Shown here: positions 1 to 5,017 of the stretch, one piece after another
Layout of the letters: each line of letters opens with the position of its first letter
Position numbering within the stretch: the first letter of the stretch is position 1
DNA from: Betaproteobacteria bacterium
Lineage (GTDB): Bacteria > Pseudomonadota > Gammaproteobacteria > Burkholderiales > SG8-41
Length of the DNA stretch: 5,695 nucleotides
Reading direction: 5' to 3'
Assembly: GCA_025353085.1 (NCBI GenBank)
Contig: JANXRI010000446.1
Span: 1-5,695, forward strand
Notes under the pieces: generated by a model
Databases searched by the model: none
The model's input: only the letters and a program-made list of their open reading frames with translations
What the model was told of the DNA's origin: nothing
Made by a program: the position numbers and the translations under genes

Positions 1-357
1 TTGCGAGACCACGTTTAATTTAAACTGCGCGTCCTGCCCGGCAAAACCTTTGACCGGCAGCACGAATCGCTGCTCGCCGCGATAAATCTGCACTTCGCCA
101 AAAAATTCATCTTTCTTGACTTTACCGGGCGGCAATTGCGTTGCATCGACGCTGACGGTTGACGGCGCAGCCGAGAACTGAAACTTCTCGCGATACAGGT
201 AATAACCGGGCGCGATCGCATAGCGCACTTCGACCTGCCCCGCGTCGATGAGGCGCGCTGAAAACTTGAATGCCTTTTCCGGTTCGAGTAACTCCGGTTC
301 TGCGGCGCTCGCGCAGATCGACAGCAACAGCGCCATCAGGACAATCAGTCTTAACAT
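1..357 (-). CDS. dsbD: Thiol:disulfide interchange protein DsbD, N-terminal part (runs off left edge)
   Basis: Only the first 119 residues are visible. DsbD takes electrons from cytoplasmic thioredoxin through a membrane domain to periplasmic partners such as DsbC and cytochrome c maturation thiol proteins. The start ATG (355-357) is followed by a clear Sec signal peptide: MLR, a hydrophobic core LIVLMALLLSI, then a likely signal peptidase I site after ASA or ASAA (residues 16-19). The mature part matches the periplasmic alpha domain: LLEPEKAFKFSA, then VEVRYAIAPGYYLYREKFQF, then LPPGKVKKDEFFGEVQIYRG and LPVKGF. In family members the sequence after the last visible residues (NVVSQ) continues into the redox motif with two cysteines, so the catalytic pair lies just outside the window (inference). 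The gene starts 6 bases after the cutA stop, as in the known cutA-dsbD arrangement of Escherichia coli, which suggests co-transcription. No strong Shine-Dalgarno sequence is visible before the ATG. Gene identity is secure; completeness cannot be judged. Confidence 0.93.
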   Translation of the reverse strand, partial: MLRLIVLMALLLSICASAAEPELLEPEKAFKFSARLIDAGQVEVRYAIAPGYYLYREKFQFSAAPSTVSVDATQLPPGKVKKDEFFGEVQIYRGEQRFVLPVKGFAGQDAQFKLNVVSQ

Positions 358-363
358 TTATAC

Positions 364-690
364 TTAACCGATCTCGGTGACGGTTGACGCATTGATCCAT
401 TCGAGATACTCGCTCGAACCCTGCGCGACCGGGACGGCGACGATTTCGGGAAGTTCGTACGGATGAAGCTTCTTTATCGCTGCCTCGACTTCTGGATAAA
501 TTTCGCTGCGGGTTTTAATCAGCAACGGCACTTCATCCGCGGTTTCCACTTTGCCCTGCCAGCGATAGACCGACGAGCAGCCCGCGAGAATATTGACGCA
601 CGCTGCAAGCTTCTGGTCGACCAGTGCGCGCGCTATTTTTTCCGCGATTGCACGGTCGGGGGCATTGGTAATAACGATTATCGCATTCAT
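364..690 (-). CDS. cutA: Divalent-cation tolerance protein CutA
   Basis: A complete 108-residue protein, the usual length for CutA, a small PII-like ferredoxin-fold protein that forms very stable trimers and binds divalent copper. The physiological role is still debated; the old 'tolerance' phenotype in E. coli may partly reflect the neighbouring dsbD. Seen in the sequence: N-terminal strand MNAIIVITNAPD, then AEKIARALVDQKLAACVNI (Cys31), SSVYRWQGKVETADEVPLLI (39-58), then LHPYELPEIVAVPV (75-88) and a C-terminal YLEWI helix. Cys31, His76 and Glu79/Glu82 fall in the regions that carry the metal ligands in E. coli CutA. The start at MNAIIVI is preferred over upstream in-frame codons because it begins at the conserved first strand. 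It also gives an exact ATGA overlap (687-690) with the stop of the upstream SDR gene, which points to translational coupling. dsbD follows after 6 bases. Confidence 0.95.
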   Translation of the reverse strand: MNAIIVITNAPDRAIAEKIARALVDQKLAACVNILAGCSSVYRWQGKVETADEVPLLIKTRSEIYPEVEAAIKKLHPYELPEIVAVPVAQGSSEYLEWINASTVTEIG

Positions 691-1562
691 TGTCCGCAGT
701 CGATGGCCGCGATGCCGTCGCGCACTGTCGGGTAGCGCAATTTGAACCGCAACTCGGTTTTGAGTCGCCGATTGGACAGCCGCCGCGACTCGTTCATAAA
801 CGACAGCACAGTGGCCGGTATGCGCTCGCTTGCCTCCGCGCGCGACACCCGCAGCGGACGCGGCAGGCCGCAATGATCGGCGACGAGATCGAAGTAATCG
901 CCCATCTTAAGGACGCTGTCGTCGCTCGCGTTATACATGCGACCGGCTTGGCCGAAGCGTAATGCCGCAACCGCCATGCGTGCGAGATCGTCGGCATGCA
1001 CGTGATTGCTGTAGCCGTCTTCGTCAGCGCGTAGCACGGGCAGACCGGCCTCGAGGCGTTTAAGCGGCCACCGTGTTGGCGAATAAATACCCGGCGCGCG
1101 CAGTATGGAGATGCGCACGCAACTGCGCTTGCCCCATTCGCGCAGTTGCTGTTCGGCATCCACGCGGCGGTGAGCGCGCCCCGTCTGCGGATGCAGGCAG
1201 CGCGTTTCGTCGATCACCGCACCGGCGCAATCGCCATAGACGCCGCTCGTGCTTATATAGACCAGTTGCTGTGGTAGACTTTTAGCCTTTCCCAACGCTG
1301 CAACGAGGTGGGCTGTGCGCGTGTCGCGCACGCCGCGCGGCGGTGGTGGAGCGCTATGCAGAACATCATGGGCAATGCCCGCCAATCCGGCGAGGCTTGG
1401 CGGATCATCGAGGTCTCCCACGATCGGCACGACACCGCGTTGACGCAACAAGGGCGCGCGCGCATGGTTGCGGATCAGGCCGTAGAGTCGATAGCGTTCG
1501 CGCAATTGCGGCAGCGCGCGTAAGGCAACGTCGCCGCAACCGATGATGAGTAAGCGTCGCAT
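687..1562 (-). CDS. SDR-family NAD(P)-binding protein (atypical epimerase/dehydratase-like, YeeZ-type)
   Basis: A 291-residue protein with an extended short-chain dehydrogenase/reductase (SDR) layout. It opens with a Rossmann strand and nucleotide loop, RRLLIIGCGDVALR (residues 2-15), followed by Arg31 at the end of strand 2 (a hint of NADP preference), GDLDD at 49-53, and the signature VYISTSGVYGD at 101-111. Later come LRAPGIY, NHVHADDLARM and YNASDD, which match the epimerase-like C-terminal half. Two features are non-standard: the third glycine of GxGxxG is Ala13, and the catalytic YxxxK is absent, since the expected place reads RAHRRVDAE (129-137). I chose the ATG at 1560-1562 over an in-frame TTG nine bases upstream because it sits directly before the Rossmann strand. 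The gene leads an operon with cutA and dsbD and diverges from the reductase at 1627. Its substrate is unknown; a catalytic sugar epimerase role is not supported by the active-site residues. Confidence 0.88.
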   Translation of the reverse strand: MRRLLIIGCGDVALRALPQLRERYRLYGLIRNHARAPLLRQRGVVPIVGDLDDPPSLAGLAGIAHDVLHSAPPPPRGVRDTRTAHLVAALGKAKSLPQQLVYISTSGVYGDCAGAVIDETRCLHPQTGRAHRRVDAEQQLREWGKRSCVRISILRAPGIYSPTRWPLKRLEAGLPVLRADEDGYSNHVHADDLARMAVAALRFGQAGRMYNASDDSVLKMGDYFDLVADHCGLPRPLRVSRAEASERIPATVLSFMNESRRLSNRRLKTELRFKLRYPTVRDGIAAIDCGQ

Positions 1563-1626
1563 AGCAAGCAAATTTTAACTTAAAAAAGCGGCTCTTCGCC
1601 GGTGCTGCCGATAAATACAGTTTGAA
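1563..1626. promoter_or_regulatory. Divergent promoter region between the SDR operon and the reductase gene
   Basis: This 64-base spacer must serve both divergent transcripts unless promoters lie inside the flanking genes. It is more AT-rich than its surroundings. On the minus strand TAAAAT (complement of 1572-1577) is a -10-like hexamer only 9 bases before the SDR ATG, so transcripts from it would be nearly leaderless. On the plus strand GATAAA (1610-1615) is a weaker -10-like candidate, also close to the ATG at 1627. Neither has a convincing -35 box at the right distance, and neither start has a strong Shine-Dalgarno sequence. The assignment rests mainly on gene orientation. Confidence 0.35.
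1582..1601 (-). terminator. Short hairpin followed by a T6 run on the minus strand (weak terminator-like element)
   Basis: Read on the minus strand, CGGC-GAAGA-GCCG (complement of 1589-1601) forms a 4-bp stem with a 5-base loop. One C and six T residues (complement of 1582-1587) follow it directly. The order hairpin then U-tract is that of an intrinsic terminator, pointing toward the SDR gene. The stem is short and no minus-strand gene lies immediately upstream, so it could be fortuitous, or could stop antisense transcription coming out of the reductase gene. Confidence 0.22.
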
Positions 1627-2643
1627 ATGCCCAATCAGGTAACCATTCGTCCGAGCAATCACGTTTTTACGGTTCAAGACGACGAGACAATACTCGATGC
1701 GGCGTTGCGCGAGGGCCACGTGATTCCGTATGGATGTCGCAACGGCGCATGCGGCACCTGCAAAGGCACAGTGCTGGCGGGCACCGTTGATTACGGCATC
1801 CACCAGGACAGCGCACTGACCGACGTCGACAAACGGCTCGGCTTGGCGCTTTTTTGCCAGGCTAAACCGCGCAGCGATCTTGTGATCGAGTGCCGTGAAG
1901 TCAGCACGGCGAAGGGCATTCAGGTCAAGACCCTGCCCTGCCGTGTGCAAAAAATGGAACGCGTGGCCGGCGACATCATGGTCTTGTACCTGAAGCTGCC
2001 AGCGTCCGAGCGGCTGCAGTTTCTGGCCGGCCAGTACGTCGACATTCTGATGAAAGACGGCGCCCGCCGCAGCCTGTCGATGGCCAACGCGCCGCATGAC
2101 GATGAATTTCTGCAACTGCATTTGCGTAATTACGGCGGCCCGTTCAGCCAGCACGTGTTCAGCACGATGAAAGTCCGCGATATCCTGCGCTTCGAAGGGC
2201 CGCTCGGCACTTTTTATCTGCGCGATGACAGCAGCAAACCGATTGTATTGCTCGCAAGCGGCACCGGCTTTGCGCCCGTCAAGGCGCTCGTCGAGCATGC
2301 GTTCCACATCAATAACCAGCGGCCGATGGTGCTGTATTGGGGCGCGCGCGTGCGGGCCGATCTTTACATGAATGACCTGCCGGAGCAGTGGGCGCGCAGT
2401 GGCGCCGATTTCAAATACGTGCCGGTGCTGTCGGAACCGTTGCCGGGCGACAACTGGACGGGCCGTACCGGGCTTGTTCATCACGCCGCCATGCAGGATC
2501 TGCCCGACTTGAGCAATCATCAGGTCTATGCATGCGGCGCGCCGGTGATGGTCGAATCTGCGCACCGCGATTTCACTTCGCTCTGTAGCCTGCCCGACGA
2601 AGAATTCTTTTCTGACGCCTTCACACCCGCCGCGCCAACATGA
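1627..2643 (+). CDS. 2Fe-2S ferredoxin / FAD / NAD(P)H oxidoreductase, CDP-6-deoxy-delta-3,4-glucoseen reductase-like
   Basis: A complete 338-residue flavin-iron-sulfur reductase that moves electrons from NAD(P)H through FAD to a 2Fe-2S cluster and on to an unknown acceptor. Domains in order: a plant-type ferredoxin (about 1-95) with cluster cysteines 37, 42, 45 and 77 (C-x4-C-x2-C-x31-C) in YGCRNGACGTCKG and FCQA; an FAD-binding barrel (about 100-198) with RSLSMAN (148-154), a variant of the usual RxYS motif; and a NAD-binding domain (about 203-338) with LLASGTGFAPVKAL (208-220) and YACGAPVMV (301-309). It ends in the family-typical EEFFSDAF tail. Length and layout match AscD/E3-type reductases and the related phenol hydroxylase and methane monooxygenase reductases. 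No deoxysugar genes are nearby, so the common product name is a similarity label rather than a demonstrated function. The ATG at 1627 directly precedes the first ferredoxin strand; a Shine-Dalgarno sequence is not evident. It is the only plus-strand gene here, divergent from the SDR gene and convergent with hemY. Confidence 0.92.
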   Translation: MPNQVTIRPSNHVFTVQDDETILDAALREGHVIPYGCRNGACGTCKGTVLAGTVDYGIHQDSALTDVDKRLGLALFCQAKPRSDLVIECREVSTAKGIQVKTLPCRVQKMERVAGDIMVLYLKLPASERLQFLAGQYVDILMKDGARRSLSMANAPHDDEFLQLHLRNYGGPFSQHVFSTMKVRDILRFEGPLGTFYLRDDSSKPIVLLASGTGFAPVKALVEHAFHINNQRPMVLYWGARVRADLYMNDLPEQWARSGADFKYVPVLSEPLPGDNWTGRTGLVHHAAMQDLPDLSNHQVYACGAPVMVESAHRDFTSLCSLPDEEFFSDAFTPAAPT

Positions 2644-2653
2644 CAATTGCGTG

Positions 2654-2685
2654 TCGCCGCAGATCAGGCGAGGGGCGGCGCCCCT
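2654..2685. terminator. Two adjacent hairpins in the convergent gap, possible weak bidirectional terminator
   Basis: The gap between the reductase stop (2641-2643) and the hemY stop (2685-2687) contains two inverted repeats. TCGCC (2654-2658) pairs with GGCGA (2667-2671) around an 8-base loop. AGGGGC (2671-2676) pairs perfectly with GCCCCT (2680-2685) around a 3-base loop GGC. They share base 2671, so the two full stems cannot form at once. Neither strand has a run of U after the stem, so this is not a textbook intrinsic terminator. Its position between convergent genes and its strong GC stem support a role in ending or protecting both transcripts. Confidence 0.4.
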
Positions 2686-3893
2686 TATAGCAAAATGCGC
2701 CGCCGCCCGCCCGAGATTTGCTTTAACTGACCGACGGCGAGATCCTGGCTTTGACGGAATTGCCGGCGCGCCGCATCGGCGTTGCCGAGACGGTCGTGCA
2801 GTTGCGCGAGTTCCAGATGTGCAGAGTACAGCGGTTCAACCGAAATGCTCGCTTCGAGATAATTCTGCGCCTTGCCCCATAATTCCTGGCGCGCGCACAG
2901 CCGCCCGAGCGTCAGGAGCAGCGCCGCGTCCCGACGGTTCGACTCCAACCACTGCTCGGCGCGCTCGATTTGCCGCACGGTGTCTCCGCCCTCGCATTCT
3001 GCATACAGGCCGACCAATTCTGAATCCCATTCGAGCGCCAGCGCCTGCTCGATAATTTGTTGCGCCTGCGCGACGCCGCCGAGCGCGAGGTAGCACTGCG
3101 CAGCGGCGGCGGCAATTTTGCCGTCGCGTTTCTGTTCGGCGGGAATTTTGTGCCAGTAGTCATCGAGCGCGGGTTGGTCGAGCGCTTTACGTTTGAGATT
3201 TTCGCTATACGCAAAACGCCGCAACTGTCCGGCCTGCAGCGCATCGAACACGTTACGCCGTTCAAGCTGGTCTATGAGCTGCAGCGCCTGCTCCCAGTTC
3301 TTGGCCTGTTGCTGCGCCTTCAGTTCAAGGCGCAGGGCAGCGGTATGTTTTTCAGGCAAGCGCTTCAACACCACGAGCGCCTCCTGAAAACGGCGCTGAT
3401 CGAGCAGCATGTCGGCAGCGGCAATAAGGCGCATGGACGGCGCCTCGGGAGCGAGCTGCTCCGCGCGTGCCAGATACGCATCGCGCTCGTCGTAATGGCG
3501 CAACTCGTGCGCCGCGCGCGCGGCGAGCACCGAGCCTACTGCGGCGGTGTCGGCCGACTCGGCGACGCGCGCGGCGGATTTTTCCGCGCGTCCGAAGCGG
3601 CCTTCTAAAAATGCGCCAACCGCATCGAGCAAAATTGCGCGCGCATCGTCGCGGCGGCGGCGTTCGCGATACTCGCGCACCTGCGCGGGCAACGCGATAG
3701 CGCCGAAAATGAAGCGCACCAGCAGATAGGCGGCGGCGAATCCCGCGCCTAGCAACAACGCGAACAAATTGAGCGAGAACTCAATGCGATAAGGCGGCCA
3801 CACGAACAGCGCATAGCCATCGTTAAAGCGCAACGCAAGGGCGATGGCGACGGCCAGCGCAAACAGACTGAGAATCCAGAACACCCAGCGCAT
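2685..3893 (-). CDS. hemY: HemY, heme-operon inner-membrane TPR protein
   Basis: A complete 402-residue protein of the proteobacterial HemY family, close to the usual length of about 400. Two membrane helices lie near the N-terminus (about 3-21 and 41-63), separated by a short loop with the family motif GYALFVWPPYRIEFSLN (26-42). A basic stretch follows (REYRERRRR, 73-81), so the long C-terminal domain should be cytoplasmic by the positive-inside rule. That domain is built of TPR-like helical pairs: FLEGRFGRAEKSAARVA, AAHELRHYDERDAYLARAEQ, DQRRFQEALVVLKRL, ELWGKAQNYLEASISV and AQLHDRLGNADAARRQF. The exact biochemical role is not established; the protein is linked to tetrapyrrole synthesis by operon position. 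It must not be confused with the unrelated Gram-positive HemY, which is a coproporphyrinogen/protoporphyrinogen oxidase: no FAD motif is present here. It starts 11 bases after the hemX stop, consistent with one transcript. Its stop codon abuts the hairpins of the convergent gap. Confidence 0.94.
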   Translation of the reverse strand: MRWVFWILSLFALAVAIALALRFNDGYALFVWPPYRIEFSLNLFALLLGAGFAAAYLLVRFIFGAIALPAQVREYRERRRRDDARAILLDAVGAFLEGRFGRAEKSAARVAESADTAAVGSVLAARAAHELRHYDERDAYLARAEQLAPEAPSMRLIAAADMLLDQRRFQEALVVLKRLPEKHTAALRLELKAQQQAKNWEQALQLIDQLERRNVFDALQAGQLRRFAYSENLKRKALDQPALDDYWHKIPAEQKRDGKIAAAAAQCYLALGGVAQAQQIIEQALALEWDSELVGLYAECEGGDTVRQIERAEQWLESNRRDAALLLTLGRLCARQELWGKAQNYLEASISVEPLYSAHLELAQLHDRLGNADAARRQFRQSQDLAVGQLKQISGGRRRILL

Positions 3894-3904
3894 TGCGGCC
3901 CTGT

Positions 3905-4969
3905 CTAGCGTGCGCGTTCGCGCAGCAGGCGGTGGTTGCGGACGGCGTCCAGGCTTAAGGCGAGGTCGGGCACCTCAATGTTGATCTGGCTGTCATGCAA
4001 CTGGCGCACCGCGACTATCGCGTTGACGACTGCCTTGTCGCGACCGTCGTAGTAGCGCACGAGCCATTCGCGCGCCGCTTTGAGGTCGGTCCTGAAGCTT
4101 TTTTCGTCGTGCGCCAGCAAGGCAAGCCGCGCGCCGAGCAAACGCAGCTTCAGGTTTTCTCGCAGAAAGTACGTCTGGGCCGGCGTGAGCAACGGCAGAT
4201 CGGGCCGGTCCATTTTTTCGATGCGCACCAGGTCGCGCATGTCGCGCCACAGTTCACGCGTGAACCGTATCCATGCGCTCTCTTGTGGATCGACTGCGCC
4301 TTTGACGACCGGCGCGTCGGGGGCGCGCGCTTCCATGGCAAGCGGCAGCAGATCGACCCATGTCATCAGATCGTCGATCCGCGCGCTAATACCGATCAAA
4401 TCGACATAAGGTGCGAGCTTGAGCCGTTCGACATCGCGTGCAATTACCTTGCGCAAACTTGCAAGCTGCGGCCGGTCGAGCCGTGCGAGCCGCGCATCCG
4501 CGGTCTGCAGCGCGATCAGCGCCGACTTTACGTTGCCGGCGAGCTGCATTTGCTGGCTCGCCACGAGCAGTGTCTGCTCGACGTCGGCAAGCAGCGATTC
4601 GTCGCGGCTGCGCGACAATTCCTGATAAAGCGCCTCGAGCGCAATTTGCTGGTTCTGCGATTCCTGCACCTTGGCTTCGAGCACACCCAGCTTCACCTGT
4701 GCTTCGCGCGTGGCTTCGCGCACCTGCTCGGCGACGCCGCGGCTTTGCTTGTTCTCGGCATCCGCGACGGCCAGCCGTTGCGCGAGCTCGTGTTGCAACG
4801 CGCTGATCTGCTGCCGGCTGTCGTACCACTGCCAGGCAAATACCACGAGGGCGAGCGCGGCGACGAGGGCGAGCGGCTGCAGATAAGCCGGCCGCGTATT
4901 CGCGCGCGCGCTGGTCTCCGCCTGGCTGGCAACAGGCGCGCTTGGCGCAATGTCGGAGGGTTCTTCCAT
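3905..4969 (-). CDS. hemX: HemX, heme-operon membrane-anchored coiled-coil protein
   Basis: A complete 354-residue protein. A polar, Ala/Ser-rich cytoplasmic N-terminus (1-29) leads into one membrane helix (about 30-48, LQPLALVAALALVVFAWQW). A long Gln/Glu/Ala-rich predicted coiled coil follows (about 50-118). The conserved HemX core then includes SLLADVEQTLLVASQQMQLA (125-144), GNVKSALIALQTADARL (145-161), and LTPAQTYFLRENLKLRLLGA with a YYDGRDKAV region near the C-terminus. Databases often call this family uroporphyrinogen-III C-methyltransferase, but none of the SAM-binding motifs of CobA/CysG methyltransferases is visible, so that name is not supported. The function is unknown; co-transcription with hemD and hemY suggests a scaffold or regulatory role in tetrapyrrole synthesis (inference). 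The start ATG (4967-4969) lacks a strong Shine-Dalgarno sequence. The gene is in the same frame as hemD, 48 bases after its stop. Confidence 0.93.
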   Translation of the reverse strand: MEEPSDIAPSAPVASQAETSARANTRPAYLQPLALVAALALVVFAWQWYDSRQQISALQHELAQRLAVADAENKQSRGVAEQVREATREAQVKLGVLEAKVQESQNQQIALEALYQELSRSRDESLLADVEQTLLVASQQMQLAGNVKSALIALQTADARLARLDRPQLASLRKVIARDVERLKLAPYVDLIGISARIDDLMTWVDLLPLAMEARAPDAPVVKGAVDPQESAWIRFTRELWRDMRDLVRIEKMDRPDLPLLTPAQTYFLRENLKLRLLGARLALLAHDEKSFRTDLKAAREWLVRYYDGRDKAVVNAIVAVRQLHDSQINIEVPDLALSLDAVRNHRLLRERAR

Positions 4970-5017
4970 GAAGCGGACTCTAATCAGTGCGGCGCCGGCT
5001 GTAAACAGGCGCGCGTA
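4970..5017 (-). other. In-frame open spacer between hemD stop and hemX start
   Basis: The 48 bases between the hemD TGA (5018-5020) and the hemX ATG (4967-4969) form 16 sense codons with no stop. They are in the same frame as both genes and would encode Y-A-R-L-F-T-A-G-A-A-L-I-R-V-R-F. No strong Shine-Dalgarno sequence is seen before hemX; the closest purine-rich stretch is TTAGAG, about ten bases upstream. hemD and hemX are fused in some betaproteobacteria, so this could be a former linker or a new spacer. The length is short enough to be open by chance. Confidence 0.45.

Noticed and set aside
311..357. Possible lipoprotein signal in the DsbD N-terminus (LSIC with Cys15)
   Set aside because: The residue before the cysteine is isoleucine, which does not fit a lipobox (Gly, Ala or Ser is expected). 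A normal signal peptidase I site ASA/ASAA follows at once.
1563..1571. TTG start for the SDR gene nine bases upstream of the ATG
   Set aside because: It would add only three residues before the conserved Rossmann strand, and the ATG at 1560-1562 is the more usual start. No Shine-Dalgarno sequence favours the TTG.
1405..2646. A 413-codon open frame on the minus strand, antisense to the reductase and running into the SDR gene
   Set aside because: It runs opposite the clearly real ferredoxin reductase and overlaps the SDR gene in another frame. Its translation is rich in Arg, Ala and His with no recognisable domain. Long antisense open frames are common in GC-rich coding DNA.
2685..3893. HemY as protoporphyrinogen oxidase
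   Set aside because: There is no N-terminal FAD-binding GxGxxG motif. Two N-terminal membrane helices and TPR-like repeats identify the unrelated proteobacterial HemY.
3905..4969. HemX as a SAM-dependent uroporphyrinogen-III methyltransferase
   Set aside because: The protein is one membrane helix plus a coiled coil and a helical domain, without the glycine-rich SAM motifs of CobA/CysG. The name is a database carry-over.
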